Shown here piece by piece: positions 20,645 through 30,677 of a DNA stretch of 64,000 bases. How positions within the stretch are numbered: the first letter of the stretch is position 1; every line of letters starts with the position of its first letter. The stretch is from positions 58,664 through 122,663 of the forward strand of contig JALCCG010000029.1 of NCBI GenBank assembly GCA_023212695.1, given 5' to 3'. A program made the translations under genes and the position numbers. The DNA is from Sporisorium sorghi. Taxonomy: Eukaryota; Basidiomycota; Ustilaginomycetes; Ustilaginales; Ustilaginaceae. The notes beneath the pieces were generated by a model. It saw only the letters and a list, made by a program, of their open reading frames with translations, did no database searches and was not told where the DNA came from.

Positions 20645-22475
20645 TGTAGGGAGCGATGTTGTACGCGAGAATGTCAGAACAGGGAATCAATCAATCAATG
20701 AAAAAGCCATTCACTGAGCGTCGCTTTTCGACAGCAGAGGCACACGAGTTGCTTTCAGTTAGCATGAAAGAGAGCTCGCAACCGTCAGATGGTGGCCCGA
20801 TCTCTGACAGGATAGTCGTATCGGTCGATCCGTAATGAGATTTTGAGAGCGACGTCTCCCAGCCAACGGAACGGGAAACGCCGGTCTGATGGAGCGGACC
20901 CGGCCAACTGGCGAAGGGAGTGGTCATCCGGCTTTTGGGGGCGTTGGGTCATGAAGAAGCTGCTGCTGCTGCATGGTTCACGATCGAGCGGGGCGCCGAC
21001 GGACTTTTACCAAAGATTCGCAGGACACGAAAGTGAGACACGAGAAAAGGAAACCACGCTGATCGTCGACCAGAAAACCCTGCAGCAGTATGCCACGATC
21101 GGCCGACATGGCAATTTGTGAGGATGACAGGGTAGAGAGATGGCGGTCAACAACGGCGCTCGCTTCTTCGACTGCAATAAGCCACCAACCGCTTCTTGCT
21201 TCTGTGCGAGTGAGGAGCACCACACTTGATCGACCATCGCCAGGAGCAGCAGCTGCTGTCGACGAGAAGGATCGAAGTGAAAAAGGTCGTGCTGCAGTGT
21301 GTGCAAGCAGTTCTTTCGCTCGCACTCTTAGAGAGAGAGAGAGAGAGGAAGCGCGCGCGCAAAACACCGCCCGACGCAGGCTGACGTCTCTCGGATCTGT
21401 TCTTTTTTGCTCTCGATGCGAACGAAGATTTTTTTTATTTTTTTATTATTTTTATTTTTCGAATTTCCCGACACTCAGTGTGAAGGGAGCAGCAGCTCCT
21501 CGGCCAAATCCATTTGAAAACAAAAAGAAAAAGAAAAATGTGCCCTCGTCGATCTCTGCATGTGGTCGGGGAACCGCCTCATTTCTGCTTGCTCAAACGC
21601 CAGACGAAATGAAATTTGGATCGCGAGCAAATCATTCCGATCAAAGCAAAAGTGTCTCATTTGACACTTGGTACAGAAGGCTCAGTGGTCGCAATCTTTG
21701 CCGTTCCAAGATCTATGCTCAGCTCTGTCCTTCCCGCCCTTCAGATTGGCTCAAGATGTGTCCAAGGTCACACGCAGCAGCAGCCTTCGCGATTGAAAAT
21801 GAAAATAGGGCCTTGACTGCTGCACTGAGACACGCGAAAAGAGGGGTCCCAAGAAGATCGGCAGCGGGGCTCTTGTTTGATTTGAAATGCTGCACTTGAT
21901 TTTTGTCAAATTCAAATTGACCGCGCTTCAGCGAGGCACAACTGCCCTTCAACACCGCCTTTCCCTCTCTCTCACACAGAAACGAGAATTCGAAGCTGGC
22001 GCTGCTGCTAGTGGCTCTCGATCCGCCTTCAGTGGTAAATCAGAAGCGTGTGTGTGTCTGATCGTTGCCGACTTGCTCATCTTGCTACGAGAAAGGGGCA
22101 GTCAAAGGAACAGGGGCTGGTCTCTTCTTTGTCCAAGATCGAAATCAAAAGATGGCCTCACGCCGAGCTGTACATCAGTGACAGCAATGACGCTAGATGA
22201 TGGTGATACCGATGATGAGGATGATGCTGATGATGAAGAGTCGATAATGAACCAAGCCGAGAGAAGAGAAGAGGGAAGGGAGTCCGGCAGCGGCAACCCC
22301 TTTCCGCGGTGCATGTGGTCGAGCAGTGAGAAAGAGAGAGGCAGAAATTCTCTTTTTCTTTCCTTGCTCAACAGCACAGCACAACACGGCAAGACAGAAG
22401 TCGCCTCTCCGATGCACATGAAGGGAAACAACAACAACATCGCAACGCAGAAAAACAACACGAGAAGCGAGCGAG

Positions 22476-22503
22476 ATTTTATTTTATTTTTCTAAAATAA
22501 AAT
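22476..22503. repeat. AT-only inverted repeat, 11-bp arms
   Basis: Arms ATTTTATTTTA and TAAAATAAAAT are perfectly complementary and separated by six nucleotides. They sit in an AT-rich patch that continues with AATAATAATAAAATAAA. It stands out in a GC-rich neighbourhood and could form a hairpin on either strand. Confidence 0.8.
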
Positions 22504-22735
22504 AATAATAAAATAAAAAAAAACACCCCCCAAAGCGTTGTCGATAATCCCCTGCCGAGTGGCTCGCAGTTGAACGCAGGGCAAGAGGCGAATCAGCATG
22601 GCCCCTGAATCGATTCCGATTTTTTTCTCCTTAAATTTAATTTTTGTGCTGTGCTGTGCTGCTGCGTACTGCACGCTCGGAGCGCCGCTGCTGACTTTGT
22701 GCTGGCTTGTCGCGGTTGAATGGCTTAGTGAGTTG

Positions 22736-22776
22736 CTTGCTTGCTTGCTTGCTTGCGCTTGCTTGCGCTTGCTGGC
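22736..22776. repeat. GCTT tetranucleotide repeat
   Basis: Tandem GCTT units, some expanded to GCGCTT, in the region upstream of the chitin synthase. A typical intergenic microsatellite. Confidence 0.7.
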
Positions 22777-23682
22777 TGAATTCTGCCTTTCGTCGATCTG
22801 TCTCCTCTCTTTCTTGCCTGCACAGCTCCTTCTCGCTTTGCTTCTGCTTTGCTTGCCTTGCTCGGTCGCAGGCTTGCTTTGTTTTTGCAGGTCTGCTTGC
22901 TCGCTCGCTCCTCCTTTTTTTTTTTTTTTCTTGTCTTTGCCTTGATCTTTCAGCTTTAGCAAGCAGCAGCAGCAGCAAACAATCGCTGACCGTCGCAGCT
23001 CCTTCTCCTCTTTGTCCTCACCACATCTCTCTCTCTCGCCCTTGCCGTAGCTTTGGTGGACACAGGCTTGCATCCTCGTTCCGCCTGGCTTCATCCTCAC
23101 CTTGTCCTCTTCGGTCACGAGCTCCGGTCGTCAACGTCGTCGTCGTTCGTCGCTGCCGCCGCCAAGCTCTTCCGCTCGACACAACTTCGCATCCAACCCT
23201 CCTCATCACAACACTCCTTCCACCTCATACGCATCCTTCGTTGGCTGCCGTGCCGTCGTTGCTCACTCTGCATCACCATCGAGTGCGCTAGCGCCAGTCC
23301 TTCACCAACCTCGACCAACACGGCTTGGCAGTCTGCTGCAGCAGCTCCCAACCTTCGGCGTCTCTGCTAGCCACGGCCCTGCATCGTCGTCGTTTTAGCC
23401 ATCTCCACCAGAGGCTTGTCTCATCCTCTTCGAGCAGCTGACCAGCTACCGTATTACGCATATACTACTTCTCTGACCCTGATCTCGGCTGGATGGATAC
23501 CTCGAACCTCTAGAATTGCTAGTTTCCCTTTCTCTCTGTCAACACCTTCTTTGTCTGCGACGACGTCTCAAGTCTCCTGACCACCAGCACCAGCTTGGTT
23601 CATCGACAGCAGCGATTGCTTTGCACTCTGCAACCTCTTCCAATCCTCGTTGCTCTTCGTCGCAGCCATCACCGACGCCGCC

Positions 23683-26600
23683 ATGAACCCCTTCGAGTCT
23701 CCTTCAGACGCTGGTCGCCCCTCGGCGCAAGGTGCGAGACCTGCCCGCGCTGAGGGTCCTCCACCACTACCGCCTCTCACCATCCCAGGCGGCGCTCGTC
23801 CTCAGCCAAACGCCTTCTCCCCACCGCAACCCCAACACCAACAGCTGCCTCTGCCTCCCGGGTATCAGCCGCAGTCGCATCAGCAGCCCCGCCCACAGCA
23901 GCCTTTCTTCTCGCCTCCTCAAGGTGCCATGTCGCCGCCCCTCAACAATGCCCCTCAGGCAAACCAGCGTCTGCCTGGCATCTCGTTCCAAGAGCCCCAA
24001 CGCATCCCTGCCCAGCGTTCCGGTCCTTCGCGCGAATCTGTAAAGTCGTACGGCGACGACAAGCGCAGCATCAACGACCCCAACAGCAGCAGCACTGCAT
24101 TGAATCAGATCAACTCGCTCGACCCCGAGAACGGCTTCTCGGCCCAGAACGCCAACTTCCGCCGCAAAAAGTCGCTCGTCCGTCCCGACCGCGAGCGAAT
24201 GGACCCCAACCATCGTCAGTGGTACTACCGCAACCACGCCGCCCACATGGACGTCATGGCCGCTTCGGGAGGTCGCGTCGGATACATGCCCTCCACCACA
24301 GGTCACCTGCCGCAGCACGGTGCTGCTCCGCATGGCTCGGGCATGGCCGGCATCGTCGGTCCCGGAGGCGGTCTCAGTGGCCTCGGTGTCACGGGTCCTG
24401 CCAATGTTCCCCCTGGTGGTCTTGGACGTGCACCACCTCTGCGTCGCGGCAAGTCGATCCTCGGCAGAGACGAGGACCAGGTCGAGACTGCCATCAACGT
24501 GCTCAAACGCGGCGTCTCGCTGCGTCGCAAACAGTCCAAATCCGGCAAGGCTTCCAAAGAAGTACCCCGCGATCTCGGCGAGAGCAAGACCTCCCGCATC
24601 GCGCCCGGTCCCGTCGGAGGCTGGATGATCTACTGCTACATCCTCACCATCTGCTGCCCCGGTCCCTTCCTGCGTGTGTTTGGCATCCGCACGCCAGAGC
24701 AGCAGCGTGCTTGGCGTGAAAAGATGGGTCTCATCGGCATCATCGCGCTCATCATGTCTGCCGTCGGTTTCCTCACCTTCGGTTTCACCCAGACCGTGTG
24801 TGGCACGCCCCCGGATCGCTACACGCTCGGAACCATCGACGTCGGCTCCATGACCTTCAACGGCTATGACTACAGCTTTGACCGCTTTGTTCACCCGCAG
24901 GTCGGTCCCTTTGGCGCAAACACGATCTACAACCACACCAACCCCATCTACTCGGAGCCCTGGTCGTCCGGTGGTCAGGATGGCAGTCTGCTCTTCCAAA
25001 AGGTGGGTGCCTCGTGCACCGGCTTGATCTCCAACCGCAACGGAGGCGGCCAGCCCGAGCGCTACTTTGACTGCACTCTCGTCCGTCAAGATGGCAACGG
25101 TGCCTACGCCAACAACACCATGTGCCACACCGGCTCCATCATCAGCTCGTTCAACGACGGAGCGCAGCCCAAAAATTCGATCATCAGGAAGCGCGGCCAG
25201 GTCTCGCTCAACTGGAACAACGTCACCGACACCACGCGCAACCTTGCCGTCTTCCGTGGCGCCGTGTTGGATCTCAACCGACTCAACAACCTCACCGCTG
25301 GCCTCACCTACCCTGCGCTCTACGACGTGCTCAAGCGCCGAAACGACACGTGGGCAGGCCGCGACGTCACGGCGACCGTCATGCGCCAGCGTCTCGACAA
25401 CGAGTTTGCCTGTCTCGAGCAGATCACCCGCATCGGTTTCATCGACTCGGAGACCATCGGCTGCGTCGCCTCCAAGGTGGAGCTCTACCTCTCGCTCGTG
25501 TTCATCATTGGCGTCGTCGCCATCAAGTTCTTCATGGCCGTCATGTTTGGCTGGTTCATCTCGTGGCGTCTGGGCAACTACGCCAACGAGACGTACGAGC
25601 AGCGCATGAAGCGAGCCGCCGAGATCGAGCAGTGGTCCGACGACATTTACCGTCCCGCGCCCGCCGGCTACCGTCCCAACGCGCGCAAGCACAAGTCGTT
25701 CCTGCCCACTCAGAGTCGATTCTCGGTCGCCGACCCGCTGAGCCTCAAGAGCGGCTCGCGCGCGCCCATGCCGTTGAGCGAGAAGCGCATGACGCGCGCC
25801 GGCCGTCTGGGCGTCGCTTCCCCGCTCGGTGGCTCGCCTCCTGGCTCTCCCTCGGTGGCTGGTGGCAGAAGCTCGGCCTCGCTGGCTCCTGCCCACTCGC
25901 GTCGCTCTTCGTTCTCCGGCAGCCCCGCCGAGGGCGCCATGGGTGTCTGCCCCTTCCCGCTGCACCACATCGTGCCTCAGCCTGGCCCCGACTACCGACC
26001 GTTTGGCTTCCAGCTGGCGCACTCGATCTGCCTCGTCACCGCCTACTCGGAGTCGTTCGAAGGTCTGCGTACCACGCTCGACAGTCTCGCTACCACCGAC
26101 TACCCCAACAGCCACAAGCTCCTGCTCGTCATTGCCGACGGCATCGTCAAAGGCGCCGGCTCGGACATCTCGACGCCCGACATCTGTCTGTCCATGATGA
26201 AGGAGCTCGTCATCCCCGCCGAGGAGGTCGAAGGCAACTCGTACGTCGCCATCGCCGACGGCTACAAGCGTCACAATATGTGCAAGATCTACGCTGGCTT
26301 CTACGACTACGACGACGAGACCGTCGAGCGATCCAAACAGCAGCGCGTGCCCATGATCCTCGTCGCCAAGTGCGGAACGCCCCTCGAGGCCGACAGCACC
26401 AAGCCGGGTAACCGTGGCAAGCGCGACTCGCAAGTGCTGCTCATGGCCTTCATGCAGAAAGTCATGTTCGACGAGCGCATGACCGCGTTCGAGTACGAGT
26501 TCTTCAACAGCATCTGGCGCGTCACGGGCGTGTCGCCGGACAACTACGAGATCGTGCTCTGCGTCGACGCCGACACCAAGGTGTTCCCGGACTCGCTCTC

Positions 26601-28452
26601 GCGCATGGTCGCCTGCATGGTCGAAGACCCCGAGATCATGGGCCTCTGCGGCGAGACAAAGATCGCCAATAAATCGGAGACCTGGGTGACCATGATCCAG
26701 GTGTTTGAGTACTACATCTCGCACCACCAGACCAAGGCGTTCGAGGCGTGCTTTGGCGGTGTCACGTGTCTGCCTGGCTGCTTCAGTGCGTATCGAATCA
26801 AGGCGCCCAAGGGCCCGCACGGCTACTGGGTGCCCATCCTTGCCAACCCGGACATCGTGGAGCATTACTCGGAGAACGTGGTGGACACGCTGCACAAGAA
26901 GAACCTGCTTCTGCTCGGAGAGGACCGCTACCTGACGACGCTCATGCTCAAGACATTCCCCAAGCGCAAGATGATGTTCGTGCCGCAGGCGGTCTGCAAG
27001 ACGATTGTGCCGGACACGTTCCGCATCCTGCTGTCGCAGCGTCGTCGATGGATCAACTCGACGGTGCACAACCTGTTCGAGCTGGTTATGGTCAATGATC
27101 TCTGCGGTACCTTCTGCTTCTCGATGCGCTTTGTCGTGTTTATGGAGTTGGCCGGTACGCTGGTGCTGCCGGCTGCGATTGCCTTCACGCTCTACGTCGT
27201 GGTGCAGGCGTTCCTGCCCAACGTGCCCACGCCTACGATTCCGCTCATCTTGCTTGCGCTCATCTTGGGTCTGCCCGGTATTCTGATTGTGGTCACGTCG
27301 CGCAAGATTGCGTACGTCGGTTGGATGCTGATCTACCTGTTCTCGCTGCCCATCTGGAACTTTGTGCTGCCGATGTACGCGTACTGGCACATGGACGACT
27401 TCTCGTGGGGTGCCACGCGAGTGGTGCAGGGCGAGAACAAGAAGGACAACCACGGCGATGCGGATGGCAAGTTTGACCCTTCGCACATTGTGATGAAGCG
27501 GTGGGCCGAGTTTGAGCGCGAGCGTCGCTGGAAGTCGGGCACGCACTCGCGCGACTCGACGTACGACGTGGTGCAGCGCACGGGCTCGCCGGAGAGGGCG
27601 GCTAGCACACGCTACTCGGTGGTGTCGTCGGATACGTTCCACTCGAATCCTTCTGGACTGCACGACCAGTTTGGCCGTGCGTTGCCGCATGCCATGTCGT
27701 CGAGCGCATCGCAGTTTGCACCTGACGCGTCAGAAGTGTCGCACAGCAAGAGCGCTTCGGGAGCGCGTGCTCGCCTGGATGCGGTTCCGCTGCTCGAGCT
27801 GCCAGCGCCGCTCGCGACGGATGCCAAGCAGCGCGGAGGTGCTTCGCCGCCTGGCACGGTGGTGGTGCCGCGACCTCGCGCCACGTCTCCATCGCCTCTG
27901 CCGCACAACTCGGGCCACCCTGCTCTCGGCAGCGTCAACGCCTATACACCGACGCAGTTCGGTTCCAACCGCTTGCCGGCACCGCCTGGGGCTGTGACCT
28001 ACGAGGCGTACCCTCACACGGATGTTGCTGACGACGAGAAGCGACCGATGATCGGGTCGGCGTCGAGTTCGCCAGATCCGGAGCCTCGTCGGTTTGTGGG
28101 CTCGGACGTGGCAGTGCGACACGGCAGCGTGTCGACCGAGCAGCGCTACCCGGCGGTGAGCGAGTCGGCGTACCCCATGCAGGCGTACACGGCGGAGCCC
28201 GAGACGGACGCGTCGGTGTGGCACTCGCAGCACGGCTCAAATCCAGCGAGCCCCGTGCAGCCGAACCGCTCGATCACGCGAGGATTCAGCTTGGTGGATG
28301 ACGGTCCCGTAGCCAGTGCGCAGGGTGTACGACAGGTGCAGCGCGGAGCAAGACGCACGTCGCAGATGCCCAACAACGGGGCGACGTCGCCTTCGTCTGG
28401 AAGCCGAGCTGGCAACTTGCCAGCAGGAGCGGCTCCTCCCAGCTTTGACTGA
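23683..28452 (+). CDS. Class IV chitin synthase
   Basis: Encodes 1589 residues. The ATG at 23683 sits in a strong GCCGCC context; the frame opens slightly earlier without another ATG. Residues 1-300 are Pro/Gln/Ser-rich and disordered. Membrane segments follow near 310-380 (beginning GGWMIYCYILTICCPGPFLRVFG), and an extracytoplasmic loop with several N-glycosylation sequons (NNT, NHT, NVT) runs to about 600. The GT2 catalytic domain spans about 780-1150, with VDADTKV near 961, GEDRYLTTL near 1080 and QRRRW near 1119. A group of C-terminal membrane helices ends near 1240, followed by a 340-residue disordered tail. The N-terminal membrane pair and lack of a myosin motor place it with class IV (yeast Chs3-like) enzymes, of which Ustilago maydis has two (Chs5, Chs7). 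I cannot say which this is. It polymerises UDP-GlcNAc into chitin at the plasma membrane and septa. Confidence 0.93.
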   Translation: MNPFESPSDAGRPSAQGARPARAEGPPPLPPLTIPGGARPQPNAFSPPQPQHQQLPLPPGYQPQSHQQPRPQQPFFSPPQGAMSPPLNNAPQANQRLPGISFQEPQRIPAQRSGPSRESVKSYGDDKRSINDPNSSSTALNQINSLDPENGFSAQNANFRRKKSLVRPDRERMDPNHRQWYYRNHAAHMDVMAASGGRVGYMPSTTGHLPQHGAAPHGSGMAGIVGPGGGLSGLGVTGPANVPPGGLGRAPPLRRGKSILGRDEDQVETAINVLKRGVSLRRKQSKSGKASKEVPRDLGESKTSRIAPGPVGGWMIYCYILTICCPGPFLRVFGIRTPEQQRAWREKMGLIGIIALIMSAVGFLTFGFTQTVCGTPPDRYTLGTIDVGSMTFNGYDYSFDRFVHPQVGPFGANTIYNHTNPIYSEPWSSGGQDGSLLFQKVGASCTGLISNRNGGGQPERYFDCTLVRQDGNGAYANNTMCHTGSIISSFNDGAQPKNSIIRKRGQVSLNWNNVTDTTRNLAVFRGAVLDLNRLNNLTAGLTYPALYDVLKRRNDTWAGRDVTATVMRQRLDNEFACLEQITRIGFIDSETIGCVASKVELYLSLVFIIGVVAIKFFMAVMFGWFISWRLGNYANETYEQRMKRAAEIEQWSDDIYRPAPAGYRPNARKHKSFLPTQSRFSVADPLSLKSGSRAPMPLSEKRMTRAGRLGVASPLGGSPPGSPSVAGGRSSASLAPAHSRRSSFSGSPAEGAMGVCPFPLHHIVPQPGPDYRPFGFQLAHSICLVTAYSESFEGLRTTLDSLATTDYPNSHKLLLVIADGIVKGAGSDISTPDICLSMMKELVIPAEEVEGNSYVAIADGYKRHNMCKIYAGFYDYDDETVERSKQQRVPMILVAKCGTPLEADSTKPGNRGKRDSQVLLMAFMQKVMFDERMTAFEYEFFNSIWRVTGVSPDNYEIVLCVDADTKVFPDSLSRMVACMVEDPEIMGLCGETKIANKSETWVTMIQVFEYYISHHQTKAFEACFGGVTCLPGCFSAYRIKAPKGPHGYWVPILANPDIVEHYSENVVDTLHKKNLLLLGEDRYLTTLMLKTFPKRKMMFVPQAVCKTIVPDTFRILLSQRRRWINSTVHNLFELVMVNDLCGTFCFSMRFVVFMELAGTLVLPAAIAFTLYVVVQAFLPNVPTPTIPLILLALILGLPGILIVVTSRKIAYVGWMLIYLFSLPIWNFVLPMYAYWHMDDFSWGATRVVQGENKKDNHGDADGKFDPSHIVMKRWAEFERERRWKSGTHSRDSTYDVVQRTGSPERAASTRYSVVSSDTFHSNPSGLHDQFGRALPHAMSSSASQFAPDASEVSHSKSASGARARLDAVPLLELPAPLATDAKQRGGASPPGTVVVPRPRATSPSPLPHNSGHPALGSVNAYTPTQFGSNRLPAPPGAVTYEAYPHTDVADDEKRPMIGSASSSPDPEPRRFVGSDVAVRHGSVSTEQRYPAVSESAYPMQAYTAEPETDASVWHSQHGSNPASPVQPNRSITRGFSLVDDGPVASAQGVRQVQRGARRTSQMPNNGATSPSSGSRAGNLPAGAAPPSFD

Positions 28453-29255
28453 AGGCCCGTGTTGGGCGCGAACGAGCAATCATTCCCTCCTCTCGATAGC
28501 ATCATACCTTCCGATCTCTCTCTCTTTCTTTCCCGGCTTCGCCTCGCGCCATCATCACCGCCCACTCTTTCTTTATCGAACAATCGGTCGCATCGGAGAC
28601 GCAAGCATTCCACTCACTCATTTCCCCCTTTGTTTCGATTCGCTCTATCTCATTATTTCGCCCTTTCTCCACGTGAGGCGACTCTTGCTGCTGCGAGAAC
28701 CTCGTATGCAGATGTAGGTTCGTCCATCCACAACTTTATTCGCGCATGTTTTACGACCTCTTTCTTCTTTGTCTCGTCCCTCTCAACCCCCTCATTATTC
28801 GTTTGCCATCATCTCTCGCCTCTGTTCAACCCCACCTTTACTTCCTGTGTTGGCGGCAGCAGCATCATTTTTGGCACAGCCGCAAAATCGCAATCAAAAT
28901 GGACATTGCATTCGTCTTTCCATAACGTAGCTAGGCCGAGGATGAAGTCAAGTCTGGATGATGAGAGAGTTCGCCCGGTGTGCTGCCCTTGTACGGTGTG
29001 TGCGACCGTCGCTGTGCTTTGGCGCCGTGCAGACCACGGAGGATCACCGTCTGGAGGGAATGAAACCCCTCTGCCCGGCACATCGGACCCGAAAAAAAAA
29101 AATTGAAAATCTACATGGCGGTAAAAAGGGTTGGCTGGGCAAAAAACAAGAACATTCCTCCGAGGTGAGCAAAAGCAGTCGAGCCGAGCAAAACAAAGAG
29201 GGAAGGGCAGGCTTACCTTGGCCGTCAGAGAGGGCACACTGGACGATTCCCGCTC

Positions 29256-29259
<4 letters not shown>

Positions 29260-29294
<35 letters not shown>

Positions 29295-29322
29295 TGTGTG
29301 TGTGCATGTGTGTGTGTGTGAG
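29260..29322. repeat. GA microsatellite followed by GT-rich tract
   Basis: About 15 GA units directly followed by alternating GT/GC-rich sequence. Simple repeat in intergenic DNA. Confidence 0.8.
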
Positions 29323-30529
29323 GGAGAGAGGGAAGACGGGGATGAAGAAAGGTGCCCTCTTTTAAGTCATTGTGCGGGCCCATGCTCGCGTGCTCATCGT
29401 ACGGGGACGATGTGTATATCTGGACAGCGTGCCATGCGCTTCGTAGGGTCCCTTCGGCGTTTCCTCTGAGTGCCTCCTGTACCTGTTGCTAGAAGAGAAA
29501 AGGCTTCAAGAGTCGTAACGGCGCAGACGATGAGTTTTCGGGGGGCAGCCTTTGTGCCGCCTGAAGCGTTCAACCAATGAGAACTGGCCAGCTCACATAC
29601 CAAGAGGTGCCATGATCACATATGCCGACATTCGCCAAGCTCTTTCCCGATCATCGAACCAAAAGCCACCAACAGACATGCAACACACACGCCGTTTTTT
29701 TTTTTTTCATTCAATCAGCGCTGCAGTACGTAACTCGATTTTATTTCTCTGCCCCTTGGCACCTTTCCGACAGACAATGGTGCTCATTGCTTTGTCTGGG
29801 GAAAGCGGCATTGTTCCGGGTTGAGAGAACGAGGGAAAAGGTACATGTTGTTGCATCGTTGCGTATGAGTCTACACCTTGCCTTCCTTTTACGGGGCTGT
29901 ACAGTAAATTTATGCGCCTATTTTCCATTCCGAAATTATTAAAATGAAAAATTGGAAGGGAAAACAGAAGAGGAAAGAAACCCTTTTCGCCTTTCACGCA
30001 AGAACGGCCAGCGTTCACCGCATGAACGTCCGACTTTAGGATTGGGTGCGCTCGGCATCGGTGCTTTGAGGCAATGCTATCACCTTGCTCGTAATGGAAA
30101 GAAAGTGAAGGAGATCAAAGCTTTAGTCAATAGCTGAGGCTTTCAGAGAGAAAGAGGAGCAGAATCGACATCGCTGGCAAGCAGCAGCGTGCGCCGGCCT
30201 TGCATTTTTCTGTGCCTCGTGCAAGACAAACGCCGCTTTGAAAACTCAGGTCACAGCCCACCTAGAAAGAGGCGTCGTGCCTGCAGGAGACACCTGAATG
30301 AGCCTGCCTTGCACTTGAGTGCCGCTCGCCGTGGCGTCTCCTCTGTTCGATGAGCTGCTCCTGCCTTTCACCGCCAGTCACGTCTGGCCCTAGCTGCATT
30401 TCGAGCAATGTACAGCGTTGAAGGGACGCAAGCCAACGATTTGGAAGGAGTAAACTCCTTTGGCAGCACGCTGACTAGCTCCAGTGCTTTCTGTGCTGCA
30501 AAAGAGGCTCCAGCGATGACTGCTTGCTC

Positions 30530-30599
30530 CTTTGACCCGATTCTGAGCCAGAGGGTGTGTGAAACTTTGACTCGATTCTGAGCAAGAAAGTGTGTGACA
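30530..30599. repeat. 35-bp tandem duplication upstream of the Fanzor
   Basis: Two adjacent 35-nt copies (30530-30564 and 30565-30599) match at 30 of 35 positions and share the core CGATTCTGAGC and GTGTGTGA. The second copy ends 78 nt before the Fanzor start codon, so the pair lies in its promoter or 5' leader, or at a subterminal repeat of an element. Confidence 0.85.
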
Positions 30600-30677
30600 G
30601 GTTGATACGAGTGGATTGCCTGAGTTCCATCATTGTATTCACCAACACCCGTACCAGATCCAGCCCCTCCCATCGCC

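Larger units (their letters stand above)
20645..23682. other. 3-kb intergenic region upstream of chitin synthase
   Basis: No protein-coding gene is convincing. A 269-codon plus-strand open frame at 21090-21899 is low complexity and crosses an AT tract, so it was not called. Visible elements are an AT-rich patch near 21430-21460, a GAT-repeat patch near 22196-22243, a perfect 11-bp AT palindrome at 22476-22503 and GCTT repeats at 22736-22776. From about 22780 to 23680 there is a long pyrimidine-rich region likely to be the promoter and leader of the chitin synthase. Confidence 0.55.
28453..30677. other. Intergenic region between chitin synthase and Fanzor
   Basis: This 2.2-kb stretch has no recognised gene. 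Its left part is a pyrimidine-rich 3' region of the chitin synthase, followed by a GA/GT microsatellite near 29260-29320. From about 29690 to 29970 base composition becomes locally AT-rich. A short frame at 29952-30137 and a 35-bp tandem duplication at 30530-30599 lie close to the Fanzor. Part of this stretch may belong to a mobile element carrying the Fanzor, but no terminal repeat pair could be found by eye. Confidence 0.5.

Noticed and set aside
21090..21899. 269-codon plus-strand open frame in the gap before the chitin synthase
   Set aside because: Crosses GA repeats and an AT-rich tract, composition is dominated by Arg/Ser and Phe/Tyr runs, and no motif is recognisable.
23767..27690. 1307-codon minus-strand open frame antisense to the chitin synthase
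   Set aside because: It mirrors the codon bias of the real plus-strand gene, has extreme Arg/Val/His/Asp composition and matches no family. An antisense shadow.
28459..29106. 215-codon plus-strand frame after the chitin synthase
   Set aside because: Ser/Phe/Leu-rich translation of a pyrimidine-rich 3' region, opening without an ATG in a coding-like context.
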